Origin: JAUZOB01 sp963692465
Lineage (GTDB): Bacteria; Bacteroidota; Bacteroidia; Bacteroidales; Prolixibacteraceae
DNA length: 64,000 nucleotides
Direction: 5' to 3'
Assembly (NCBI GenBank): GCA_963692465.1
Contig: OY829943.1
Coordinates: 2,480,001-2,544,000, forward strand
In this document: piece after piece, positions 18,489-26,364 of the stretch
How the letters are laid out: each line of letters starts with the position of its first letter
How positions within the stretch are numbered: the stretch's first letter is position 1
The notes under the pieces: model-generated
Told to the model about the DNA's origin: nothing
The model's database searches: none
The model's input: the letters and a program-made list of their open reading frames with translations, nothing else
Program-made: the position numbers and the translations under genes

Positions 18489-18757
18489 TTTTCTGGATTA
18501 TCGCAGCCAATTTAACGAACATTTTTGCGAGAAAGAGACAAAAAGGTTACAAAACTGATCTCTTTTATAGTCCTGAATAACAATTATTAACAAATTGGTG
18601 TTTTTTTTGAACGGTTCCTTCGTTTTTTCAAAAAAGCAGGTCAGGGATAGAAAAGTTTTAAATGAGGACTATTAGCCAGTAAAGGAGGGCAAGAGACTGG
18701 CGATAGAATAAAATTCGGAAGGTAAAAGACAGGGAATGTGTTGGTCTTAATATAAAT
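18489..18757. other. Intergenic region without a recognisable gene
   Basis: About 270 bases, AT-rich, with a T run near 18600-18610. I find no open frame with a family match, tRNA or promoter box I would defend. The upstream part presumably holds the promoter of the minus-strand gene at 17970-18488. Confidence 0.5.
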
Positions 18758-18790
18758 AAAAAAAGCTGCCCGATAGGAGCAGCTTTTTTT
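18758..18790 (-). terminator. Terminator of gap
   Basis: A perfect 12-bp A/T-flanked stem (18758-18769 with 18779-18790) lies 16 bases beyond the gap stop codon, with a T run on the minus strand. Confidence 0.9.
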
Positions 18791-18806
18791 AAAAGTATTT
18801 TCTGAA

Positions 18807-19814
18807 TTATTTTACAGAATCCATGTAGCTGATTAATTCAACGACTTTGTTTGAATAACCCCATTCGTTATCGTACCATGAAACGACTTTAACGAAGTTA
18901 GGATTCAAGCTGATACCAGCTTTTGCGTCGAAGATAGAGGTGCGAGCATCGCCTAAGAAGTCAGTTGAAACAACTGCATCTTCGGTGTATCCCAGAATAC
19001 CTTTTAATTCGCCTTCAGAAGCAGCCTTCATTGCAGCGCAAATTTCATCGTAAGAAGCGCTTTTTTCAAGACGGCAAGTCAGGTCAACAACAGATACATC
19101 CGGTGTAGGAACACGAAGAGACATACCAGTTAATTTACCATTCAAAGAAGGAATAACTTTACCTACAGCTTTAGCAGCACCAGTAGAAGAAGGGATGATG
19201 TTCTGACCAGCACCACGGCCGCCTCTCCAATCCTTCTTAGAAGGACCGTCAACGGTTTTTTGTGTAGCAGTAGTAGCATGAACAGTTGTCATAAGACCTT
19301 CGATGATTCCAAAACTTTCATGTAATACTTTAGCGATAGGAGCTAAACAGTTAGTAGTACAAGAAGCGTTAGAAACAAAATTCATGTTGTTCTTGTAAGA
19401 TTTGTTATTTACACCCATAACAAACATGGGGGTATCATCTTTAGAAGGAGCAGACATGATAACTTTTTTTGCACCAGCGTCGATATGACCCTGAGATTTT
19501 TCCTTCGTAAGGAATAATCCGGTAGATTCAACAACGTATTCTGCGCCAACTTCATTCCATTTCAGGTTTGCAGGGTTAGCTTCAGACGTTACGCGGATTT
19601 TTTTACCGTTAACAACTAACATACCGTTTTCAACTGATACTTCGCCATTGAAGATACCATGAGTTGAATCGTATTTCAGCATGTAAGCCATATAATCTAC
19701 GTCAATAAGGTCGTTAATTCCAACAACCTCTACGTTTTCTTTGTTGACAGCAGCACGGAAAACTAAACGACCGATACGGCCAAATCCGTTAATACCAATT
19801 TTAATTTTTGACAT
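18807..19814 (-). CDS. gap: Glyceraldehyde-3-phosphate dehydrogenase, type I
   Basis: This glycolytic enzyme oxidises and phosphorylates glyceraldehyde 3-phosphate with NAD+. The 335-aa protein has the Rossmann start INGFGRIGR and the catalytic block SNASCTTNCLAP with Cys152. His179 lies in TTVHATTATQK. NAD+ preference is suggested by GINDL, where Asp35 would bind the adenosine ribose. The C terminus WYDNEWGYSNK is canonical. It has its own promoter and terminator, so it is a single-gene unit. Codon use is that of a highly expressed gene. Confidence 0.98.
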   Translation of the reverse strand: MSKIKIGINGFGRIGRLVFRAAVNKENVEVVGINDLIDVDYMAYMLKYDSTHGIFNGEVSVENGMLVVNGKKIRVTSEANPANLKWNEVGAEYVVESTGLFLTKEKSQGHIDAGAKKVIMSAPSKDDTPMFVMGVNNKSYKNNMNFVSNASCTTNCLAPIAKVLHESFGIIEGLMTTVHATTATQKTVDGPSKKDWRGGRGAGQNIIPSSTGAAKAVGKVIPSLNGKLTGMSLRVPTPDVSVVDLTCRLEKSASYDEICAAMKAASEGELKGILGYTEDAVVSTDFLGDARTSIFDAKAGISLNPNFVKVVSWYDNEWGYSNKVVELISYMDSVK

Positions 19815-19892
19815 AATGATCCGTTTTTATGGGTTTATTTAAACGAAAACTTTGATCAACTTTATAATAGAACTCGCTTTTTTTAGCGACCA

Positions 19893-19924
19893 CAAAGTAA
19901 ATACTTATATCCAAGAACGTCAAA
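19893..19924 (-). promoter_or_regulatory. Bacteroidota-type promoter of gap
   Basis: On the minus strand TTTG (19921-19924) is followed after 20 bases by TTACTTTG (19893-19900), one base off the -7 consensus TAnnTTTG. Transcription would start about 70 bases ahead of the gap ATG, and the leader includes a small TCGCT/AGCGA hairpin. Confidence 0.65.
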
Positions 19925-20165
19925 TTAAATAGGTCGGTTTTTGATATTTTCCGACAGGAGTTAACAAATTAGATACATTGCCGTTTTGTTTGGTCTTGTT
20001 CTCTCCGATTATGCCTATAGAATGGAAAAGTTTGGGTATTTGTAAGAGTAGTTTGTCATCGAAGGCCGGACAGTGACAGGATTTACAGGAACAGCAAAAA
20101 GTGAAAATGATTACGATGACCAACATGCCGGATAGCCTTTGGTGATTATTGTGTTTTAACCTCAT
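19920..20165 (-). CDS. Small Cys-rich putative lipoprotein
   Basis: An 81-aa frame. A basic n-region (MRLKHNNHQRLSG) is followed by a hydrophobic stretch (MLVIVIIFTF) and then the Cys cluster CCSCKSCHCPAF, which looks like a type II signal peptide ending in SC. Short Bacteroidota lipoproteins with a CPAF/CPAY motif just after the lipidated Cys are familiar to me, although I cannot name the family. A consensus -7 box lies 26 bases upstream of the ATG, which supports transcription. The rest has no recognisable domain. Its 3' end overlaps the -33 box proposed for gap. Confidence 0.5.
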   Translation of the reverse strand: MRLKHNNHQRLSGMLVIVIIFTFCCSCKSCHCPAFDDKLLLQIPKLFHSIGIIGENKTKQNGNVSNLLTPVGKYQKPTYLI

Positions 20166-20191
20166 ACTTTTATTTTAGGCAAATTTTTCGG

Positions 20192-20199
20192 CAAAGGTA
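20192..20199 (-). promoter_or_regulatory. -7 box upstream of the small lipoprotein gene
   Basis: A perfect TACCTTTG on the minus strand 26 bases before the ATG at 20165. No TTTG is found at the expected -33 spacing, so it is a weak or partial promoter call. Confidence 0.4.
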
Positions 20200-20447
20200 A
20201 TAAAAAACAGAAGCGAAAAAGCAGTGCCTTTCGTTCTGTTGCAGAAAGTGTTGTCCTGTTTGCTGTACTTTGGGGATATGAATTGCCTTTGCTTGTCTTG
20301 CTATTGTCGGCTATCGGTAAGTCAGCTTTTTTTAATAAGTACAATATACGGTAACGTCTGCCAATTACAGAAAAGTGAACAGTAATATTCTAGGTTGGTA
20401 TCTGTATTGTTGGTTTGGAATTGGTTCATTATTGCTTTTTCGTTCAA

Positions 20448-20507
20448 AGGTGGTTTAGAGGTGGTTTAAAGGTGGTTTATAGGTGCTCAGCACCTATAAA
20501 CCACCTT
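20448..20507. repeat. Three 11-bp direct repeats running into a perfect 39-bp palindrome
   Basis: The unit AGGTGGTTTA recurs at 20448, 20459 and 20470, exactly 11 bases apart. The third copy is the left arm of a palindrome with 19-bp perfect arms (20469-20487 and 20489-20507) around one central base. It lies alone in the 20166-20669 intergenic region, where I see no gene. No T run follows, so it is not an ordinary terminator. Confidence 0.9.
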
Positions 20508-20686
20508 CACGGGTGCTGTGTGACATGCTTTAAAAGTATAGATATGATGTAGATAAAGTGTAGCGATAATGCAGGTATACCTCACAAGTAAGAGTGCAGA
20601 TTTAGGAACAAAATAGTCGAATTCTGATTGTTCGCTATAACGAAATAGTATAAATCAGACGAACGTGGTGTGTTGTATTTTTTACT

Positions 20687-20694
20687 TACTTTTG
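20687..20694 (+). promoter_or_regulatory. -7 box of the nitroreductase gene
   Basis: A perfect TACTTTTG 11 bases before the ATG at 20706. The -33 region is not well conserved. Its position rules out the GTG at 20670 as start codon. Confidence 0.45.
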
Positions 20695-20705
20695 TATCAA
20701 ATAGC

Positions 20706-21458
20706 ATGACCATGATCAATATTTTGCTTAATCATCGTTCCATCCGTAAGTATCGTGATACCAATGTATCAAGTGATGATTTGGATCAGGTACTGAATGC
20801 CGGAATAAGAGCTTCGACTACCGGTAATATGCAGGTATATAGCATTATCGTTACGCGTGATCAAGAGGTGAAAGACCAGCTTTCTCCCTTCCATTTTAAT
20901 CAGTCGATGATTAAAGAGGCTCCGGTTGTATTGACTTTTTGTGCCGATTATAACCGCTTTAATAAATGGTGTAAGCGTAATGATGCAGTTCCAGGGTATG
21001 ATAATTTTCTGTCGTTTATGACCGGGACTATTGATGCGCTTTTGGTTGCACAAAATGTGTGTGTGGCTGCCGAAAGTAAAGGGATGGGAATCTGCTATCT
21101 GGGCACTACTCTCTATATGGCAAAAGGAATCATTGATACATTAAATTTGCCTCGTGGAGTTGTCCCGATTGCAACGGTAACTTTGGGATGGCCGGCTGAA
21201 GAACCGGAACAAGTTGACCGGCTTCCTTTGGAGGCAGTCGTTCATCGGGAAGTTTATCATGATTATTCAGATAATACCATTCGCCGGCTTTATACCGACA
21301 AGGAAAACCGGAAAGACAACCGGCAGTTTGTGGTTGAGAATAACAAGCAATCTCTTGCTCAGGTTTTTACCGATATTCGTTATACGAAGGCTGATAATCT
21401 GAATTTCTCCCGTCAGTTGCTTGAAGTATTGAAAGAACAGGGATTTATGAATCAATAG
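20706..21458 (+). CDS. Nitroreductase family protein (NfsA-like)
   Basis: A 250-aa flavin enzyme of the nitroreductase superfamily. The N terminus INILLNHRSIRKYRD is the classic FMN-phosphate-binding start, followed by AGIRASTTGNMQ, the FMN contact GICYLGT, and PIATVTLGWPAE in the C-terminal half. The length and the C-terminal extension after residue 200 resemble the NfsA group, which is usually NADPH-dependent. The physiological substrate is unknown. Starts at 20706 or 20712 are both possible; the GTG at 20670 would place the promoter box inside the gene. The kinase gene follows 23 bases later. Confidence 0.88.
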   Translation: MTMINILLNHRSIRKYRDTNVSSDDLDQVLNAGIRASTTGNMQVYSIIVTRDQEVKDQLSPFHFNQSMIKEAPVVLTFCADYNRFNKWCKRNDAVPGYDNFLSFMTGTIDALLVAQNVCVAAESKGMGICYLGTTLYMAKGIIDTLNLPRGVVPIATVTLGWPAEEPEQVDRLPLEAVVHREVYHDYSDNTIRRLYTDKENRKDNRQFVVENNKQSLAQVFTDIRYTKADNLNFSRQLLEVLKEQGFMNQ

Positions 21459-21481
21459 CTATTGCGAAGAATTTTTATTGC

Positions 21482-22258
21482 ATGAAGGAACAACTTAATC
21501 CTCATTATTCTGGATTGAATGATCTTCTGGATCATATCCGTGAGTATTTTCGGGACAACGGGGAAACTATTTATAAAATCAGGAACGAGATAAAAGATAT
21601 TTCTTACGGCGATTGTCAGTTAAACGTCAAGTCGTTCCGGGTTCCCAGTCCTCTTAAACGAGTCATTTATTCTTATTTTAGAAAATCGAAGGCTGAGCGT
21701 TCTTACGAATATGCAATGCGACTTGAAAAGATGGGGGTATTAACTCCTTCTCCTGTTGCGTTTAAAGAATATTACAGCGGAGGATTGATTTCCGACTCTT
21801 ATTATATCAGTGTCTCTTATCCGTATGATTTTACAATGCGTGAAGTTCTGGAAGACCAGACAGATCGGAAGAAGGAAATATTAGAGCAGTTTGCCGTCTA
21901 TTGCTGGAAGGTTCTGCATCGGAACGGGGTGTTTCATCTTGATCTCTCTCCCGGGAATATTTTAATCCGGAAGGTTGATGCCGGCTATGAATTTAGTCTT
22001 ATTGATCTGAATCGGATGAAGTTTTGCAAGATTGATGGATTGAAGGGATTACAGAATTTGCGGCAGTTGCATACGTCGGCGGAGAACATGAGTATCATTG
22101 CTGCCGCTTTTGGACGGACTGCAGGATTGGATGAGAAATGGAGTATCGATACACTTCTCGAAATGGATCGAAAGTATCAGGCTTTCAGATCGAGACGACA
22201 GCATTTTAAGCGGATGATTCAATGCATTCTTTTTATAAAAAGAAGAGCTTCTAATTAA
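21482..22258 (+). CDS. Lipopolysaccharide kinase-like protein (WaaP/KdkA family)
   Basis: A 258-aa small kinase-fold protein. The catalytic loop reads HLDLSPGN (152-159) with Asp154, and the metal site is IDLN (174-177, Asp175) instead of the DFG of protein kinases, as is usual in LPS core/Kdo kinases. Lys50 in VKSFRVPSP and a Glu in the following helix fit the N-lobe. It probably phosphorylates a sugar of the lipid A-core region on the inner face of the membrane. The neighbouring glycosyltransferases (convergent strand) support a role in envelope glycans. The acceptor is not known. Confidence 0.82.
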   Translation: MKEQLNPHYSGLNDLLDHIREYFRDNGETIYKIRNEIKDISYGDCQLNVKSFRVPSPLKRVIYSYFRKSKAERSYEYAMRLEKMGVLTPSPVAFKEYYSGGLISDSYYISVSYPYDFTMREVLEDQTDRKKEILEQFAVYCWKVLHRNGVFHLDLSPGNILIRKVDAGYEFSLIDLNRMKFCKIDGLKGLQNLRQLHTSAENMSIIAAAFGRTAGLDEKWSIDTLLEMDRKYQAFRSRRQHFKRMIQCILFIKRRASN

Positions 22259-22269
22259 TATTGATTTTG

Positions 22270-22980
22270 CTATATCCGGTCGCGGCGTTTAAAGTATTTC
22301 AAAAAGTAGTATTTCAATGGATTGGTGTATTTTAGCTGTTTCCATGGCCGACTGCTGTGGGGCTGATGAAGTACCGGCAATGCTTTGATCAGGTAGTTGT
22401 GAAATCCCATCTTGATTGAACAGCGGGAGATGAAAATGTCGTACCAGTCTTTGTCTTCCGAAAGATTCTGAAAATCGAATGCTTTTAAAAACTCCGGAGT
22501 TATCAGGGTGCAACAGAAGCTAAGGCTGTGGGTGGTGTCAATAACGTCCGGCTCTTCGTCTTTAACGTGATTATAGGGAAAATTAATTTTTCCACCGTGG
22601 TCAACTGTTATGGCTGCAATCATTCCACAATGATCAAGGGTGTTGGCATGATGAACCAGTTGTTCGATGGTGTCGGGATTAACAACGACATCCGACTCAA
22701 TAAGGAGCAATCCGGCATTTTCTTTCAGCGCTTTTTTCTGAGCGGTCTGAAGGGTGAGGCGGTAGTTTGGCGAAGGATGAGTGGTTAAATCCTCTAAGTT
22801 GACCAGTGTAAATCCTAATTTCTGTTGATTCGTTTCTAAAAAATCTTTGGTCTCGGGTCCGCTATAGTCATTGAAAATAAAATAGGGATACGAAACGGTG
22901 GATCGATGAACTGCTTCTATGGTTTCTCCGACAGTGTGCAATGAGTCTTTAACCGGAGTGATAATGATTAATTTATCCAT
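22270..22980 (-). CDS. Glycosyltransferase family 2-like protein
   Basis: A 236-aa GT-A fold protein. The N terminus IIITPVKDSLHTVGETIEAV is the usual nucleotide-binding start. The region LLIESDVVVNPDTIEQL holds the DxD-equivalent metal-binding site (Asp-Val-Val). The C-terminal part ends very basic (KYYFLKYFKRRDR), as in membrane-associated transferases. It probably contributes to LPS or another surface glycan; donor and acceptor are unknown. It converges with the kinase gene, with only 11 bases between the two stops. Confidence 0.85.
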   Translation of the reverse strand: MDKLIIITPVKDSLHTVGETIEAVHRSTVSYPYFIFNDYSGPETKDFLETNQQKLGFTLVNLEDLTTHPSPNYRLTLQTAQKKALKENAGLLLIESDVVVNPDTIEQLVHHANTLDHCGMIAAITVDHGGKINFPYNHVKDEEPDVIDTTHSLSFCCTLITPEFLKAFDFQNLSEDKDWYDIFISRCSIKMGFHNYLIKALPVLHQPHSSRPWKQLKYTNPLKYYFLKYFKRRDRI

Positions 22981-23018
22981 TTGATATTTTTAGAAAAAAA
23001 CAGGATTATTTTTGGGTG

Positions 23019-23026
23019 CAAAGGTA
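23019..23026 (-). promoter_or_regulatory. -7 box upstream of the family 2 glycosyltransferase
   Basis: A perfect TACCTTTG on the minus strand 38 bases before the ATG. No TTTG at the expected distance upstream. Confidence 0.4.
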
Positions 23027-23075
23027 AAAAGATTGTTTATACTTTATTTATGATCCGGTGAAACAGATCATCCCG

Positions 23076-24227
23076 CTAAGATTGGGATGGCGGACAGATG
23101 ATTGATGTAACAATCTGTTTGAACTGTTGCCCCCATACGTTCCAATTTAATTTTTGCTTGTATGTTGTACGGCACCCCTGACGTAATTTTTCGAATTCAT
23201 TGTGGTTGATGCAGGTTTTTATCTTAGCTGCAAAGTCTTTTCCGGTACAATTTAAGTCTAACCGATATCCGTTTACCCCATTGATTACATAATTGCTAAT
23301 TCCACCCGTGTCGTATGTAAATACAGGAAGCTCAAATGCAGAGGCCTCACAGAAGACTATTGCAGAAGCTTCTGCTTTGGTTGGTAATAGAAGTAAATCA
23401 CAAAGAGTCATTAAGTTAATGAGTCTCTTATATTGACTCTGGTCGTTTTTGTTTAAATAACCGATATAGTCAACAAAAGGTAAAGCCTGGATGTCTTTGT
23501 CCAGTTTTTTGATTCCTACAATATGAAGAGTGACCTTAATTCCTTCTTGATTTAGTATCCTGCAGGTTTCGACAGCAATGTCTCCTCCTTTTCTTTCCCA
23601 TTTTACTCCGTTAAACAGAATATCGATCCGATCCTTTTGTTGTGTTTGGTGAGGAGCAATATCTGCCTCATCAATATTGGCGCCGAATTCGATAACACTG
23701 ACTTTTTCTTTTGGTATGTGGTAGTCGTTTATGATTGAATTTTGAGCCCATGCTGAAGAGCAAATTACTTTTGTGGCTTTAGATAAAGCTCGTTGTTCGA
23801 TAGCATTTCCTTGATTCATATTAGATTTCAGAACATTTGTTAGTTCCGGGTAATAGTTAAATAGAATTTTAACTGTTACATCTGTTAAATATATTATGGG
23901 TTTAGTCGTGTTTAAGGAGTATGAATAAGCACATTCTGCAGGAATAAATAATATATCTGCCCGATTGATTAATTCAGGGTCTATTGAATTAGAAAGTTGC
24001 TTTGCAATAGGAATAAAATCCATGGCAGCTATTTGTTTTCCCCTTAATTTGGCATAACCAGAGAAGAGCTCAATAGTGCATCTGCATAGCGGTGATTTTT
24101 TTACGGGAATCCAGTATGGTTCGCAGATTCCTGTTAATTCAATTGATTCATATAATTTGTGAATTGTACCACTCCATCCATTCCAATTTAATGGATTTGA
24201 TTTTGAGATAAAACCAATTTTGATCAT
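23076..24227 (-). CDS. Glycosyltransferase family 4-like protein
   Basis: A 383-aa GT-B fold glycosyltransferase. It starts IGFISKSNPLNWNGWSGT. The donor domain has ILFNGVKWERKGGDIAVE, LHIVGIKKL, LCDLLLLPTKAEASAIVFCEASAFELPV and TGGISNYVINGVNGY, the usual E-x7-E donor site layout. It looks more AT-rich than its neighbours and uses more ATA and TTA codons, which might point to acquisition with a polysaccharide locus, but this is only an impression. It has its own promoter. Substrate unknown. Confidence 0.88.
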   Translation of the reverse strand: MIKIGFISKSNPLNWNGWSGTIHKLYESIELTGICEPYWIPVKKSPLCRCTIELFSGYAKLRGKQIAAMDFIPIAKQLSNSIDPELINRADILFIPAECAYSYSLNTTKPIIYLTDVTVKILFNYYPELTNVLKSNMNQGNAIEQRALSKATKVICSSAWAQNSIINDYHIPKEKVSVIEFGANIDEADIAPHQTQQKDRIDILFNGVKWERKGGDIAVETCRILNQEGIKVTLHIVGIKKLDKDIQALPFVDYIGYLNKNDQSQYKRLINLMTLCDLLLLPTKAEASAIVFCEASAFELPVFTYDTGGISNYVINGVNGYRLDLNCTGKDFAAKIKTCINHNEFEKLRQGCRTTYKQKLNWNVWGQQFKQIVTSIICPPSQS

Positions 24228-24276
24228 AATAGGGGATATTAAAAATGGAGTAACTGTGCCTCCTAATTTTCGTGGG

Positions 24277-24306
24277 CAAAGATAATATCTTTATTATATC
24301 ATCAAA
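24277..24306 (-). promoter_or_regulatory. Promoter of the family 4 glycosyltransferase
   Basis: On the minus strand TTTG (24303-24306), 18 bases, then TATCTTTG (24277-24284), about 50 bases ahead of the ATG. The -7 box is perfect; the spacer is one base shorter than usual. Confidence 0.55.
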
Positions 24307-24344
24307 AGTGGCCTTCTCCCCTTGTGAATTACCGGAGACTGGGA

Positions 24345-25424
24345 TTAATCATCGGACTTGAATTCCAAATTGAATTTTTCGGCAAGAGACTTCAGGTCGT
24401 TAACAACCGGCAGAAGAAGAGGAATTCCTTCTTTAAGGCGAATTCTGGTCATTTCACGTTCGGGATCACCGGGAATTAATACTTTCTGATCAGGATTGAC
24501 TGCTTCGGCATGACGGAAGGTACTTATCCAGTTATCCATGTGTTTTTTAAAGTCAGCAGCCGGACGGAAAGCATCAATGCGGATTGCTCCGATAAAGTGG
24601 CCGATTCCTTCGCCAACAGGGTCGGCAACCGGATCAAGAAAAGCAACAAAAGGAGGAACCCAGGGACCATAATTTGCTCCGGGAAGAACAGCCGTTAGTA
24701 TGTCGACCAGTGATCCTAAACAGTATCCCTTATGACTACCGTGTTTTCGATCGCCGCCAAGAGGAAGCATGGCTCCTCCTTTTTTCAGAATGAACGAATC
24801 GGTTGTGGCATTTCCATCTTTGTCCTGAGCCCATCCTTCGGGCATATCTTGCTGTTTGCGTTGTAATATTTCGAGTTTGCCGTTTGCAACGGTTGTTGTG
24901 GCCATATCAATAACAACAGGAGGTTGTTCTCCGGCAGGAATGGCGACTGCGATCGGGTTGGTGCCTAAAAGTCTGCTTTTGGAGAAGGTCGGTGAAACGA
25001 GCGGACTGGCATTGGTCATAGCAAAGCCCATCATGTCCTGTTCCAATGCCAGCATTGCGTGAAAGCCGGCAATTCCAAAATGATTTGAGTTTTTGACTCC
25101 TACCCAGCCGGTTCCGACTTGCCGGGCCTTCTGCATGGCGATCTCCATAGCTTTTGGAGCGGATACCAATCCTAATCCCTGGTCTGCATCTAAAACGGCT
25201 GTTCCCGGAGTTTCATGAACAATCGTCATATTGGGACGGCAATTTAGCCGTTTCTTTTCCCATAATTTGACGTATCCGCTGAGGCGGGCGACTCCGTGAG
25301 AATCAACACCCCGCAGGTCGGCTTGATTTAAACACTTGGCTGCAATTTGTGCATCAGCATCACTGCACCCCATTGCCTTAAAAACGTTTTCGGTAAAAGT
25401 TCTAAGATAATGTGCGTCGTACAT
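24345..25424 (-). CDS. Ldh2/malate-type NAD(P)-dependent oxidoreductase
   Basis: A 359-aa member of the malate/L-lactate/ureidoglycolate dehydrogenase (LDH2) family, which has a fold unlike classical lactate dehydrogenase. Signatures seen are ADLRGVDSHGVARL with the catalytic-site His, GVKNSNHFGIAG, GTNPIAVAIP, VIDMATTTVANGK and GSHKGYCLGSLVDIL. It should reduce or oxidise a 2-keto/2-hydroxy acid with NAD(P)H. The substrate (malate, lactate or a relative) is not decided by sequence. A perfect -7 box TATCTTTG lies at 25445-25452 on the same strand. Confidence 0.9.
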   Translation of the reverse strand: MYDAHYLRTFTENVFKAMGCSDADAQIAAKCLNQADLRGVDSHGVARLSGYVKLWEKKRLNCRPNMTIVHETPGTAVLDADQGLGLVSAPKAMEIAMQKARQVGTGWVGVKNSNHFGIAGFHAMLALEQDMMGFAMTNASPLVSPTFSKSRLLGTNPIAVAIPAGEQPPVVIDMATTTVANGKLEILQRKQQDMPEGWAQDKDGNATTDSFILKKGGAMLPLGGDRKHGSHKGYCLGSLVDILTAVLPGANYGPWVPPFVAFLDPVADPVGEGIGHFIGAIRIDAFRPAADFKKHMDNWISTFRHAEAVNPDQKVLIPGDPEREMTRIRLKEGIPLLLPVVNDLKSLAEKFNLEFKSDD

Positions 25425-25485
25425 TTTCTGGGTTTTTTAGGTCACAAAGATAGATGTTTAAAGAAAAGGATTGCCTATCTGTAAC

Positions 25486-26244
25486 CTAATTTCGGAATGT
25501 ATCTCTTGATGAAGCTTGTGCTGTGGGCATAATCTGAACGTCATCAAGATTAACATGAGGGGGGCGGGTTGCCATGAAATAGATTGTTTCGGCAATATCA
25601 TCGGCTGATAGTGGCGTGAGCCCTTCATACACTTTGTGGGCTTTTTCAGCATCTCCGTGGAAACGGACCGTGGAGAATTCGGTTTCGACCATTCCCGGAC
25701 AAATCGAACTAACTTTAATTCCGAAGGGTAGCAAGTCGATGCGCATACTGCGAGTCAATGCCGAAACTGCATGTTTGGTGGCACAGTAAACATTTCCGGC
25801 TGGATAGACTTCCTTTCCGGCAACCGAACTGAGGTTGATAATATGCCCGCATTTGCGTTCAATCATCAAAGGAATAATTTTTCTCGATATATAGAGAAGG
25901 CCTTTAACGTTGGTGTCAATCATCCGTTCCCAGTCATCAATATTTCCTGATTGGATCGGATCAAGACCGGCAGCCAGTCCTGCATTGTTGATAAGAATGT
26001 CGATAGATTTCCATTCGGAAGGAAGATTGTCAATCGCTTGTTCTACCTGTTGCTTGTCCCGAATGTCGAAATTTAGCGTATAAACCTGTGCGTTAAAAAC
26101 TTGATCCAAAGAGGTTTTTAGGTTGTCGAGGAGGTCTGAACGGCGACCGGTAATAATTAATCGGTAACCATTGCGGGCAAAAATTCTGGCGCAGGCTTTA
26201 CCAATTCCTGCTGTAGCCCCTGTAATCAAGACGGTCTTTTTCAT
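25486..26244 (-). CDS. Short-chain dehydrogenase/reductase (YdfG-like)
   Basis: A 252-aa classical SDR. The cofactor site is TGATAGIGKACA near the N terminus, with an Arg pair (TGRRSD) after the second strand that favours NADP. NNAG is present, and the catalytic tetrad is visible as INLSSVAG and VYCATKHAV (Tyr-x3-Lys). The layout and length match the YdfG group, which oxidises 3-hydroxy acids and serine or reduces malonic semialdehyde. The ATG at 26244 gives MKKTVLITG; the frame extends to 26274 but that adds ten atypical residues. Confidence 0.9.
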   Translation of the reverse strand: MKKTVLITGATAGIGKACARIFARNGYRLIITGRRSDLLDNLKTSLDQVFNAQVYTLNFDIRDKQQVEQAIDNLPSEWKSIDILINNAGLAAGLDPIQSGNIDDWERMIDTNVKGLLYISRKIIPLMIERKCGHIINLSSVAGKEVYPAGNVYCATKHAVSALTRSMRIDLLPFGIKVSSICPGMVETEFSTVRFHGDAEKAHKVYEGLTPLSADDIAETIYFMATRPPHVNLDDVQIMPTAQASSRDTFRN

Positions 26245-26325
26245 GAACGTAAATTTTGGAGGAAAGATATCCATGACAAAAGTAAAAAATAGCAGAGAAT
26301 GATGGGGATTAATCCAATAGATAAT

Positions 26326-26333
26326 TATTTTTG
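26326..26333 (+). promoter_or_regulatory. -7 box of the PurL-like/menG operon
   Basis: A perfect TATTTTTG 32 bases before the ATG at 26365; -33 unclear. It places the start of translation at 26365 and not at the upstream ATG at 26299. Confidence 0.4.
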
Positions 26334-26364
26334 TCTGGTAAGATTAACAAATAGACAAAGGGAT

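Noticed and set aside
20162..20344. 60-aa minus-strand frame ahead of the small lipoprotein
   Set aside because: It overlaps the -7 box at 20192-20199, has no family features and would overlap the lipoprotein start.
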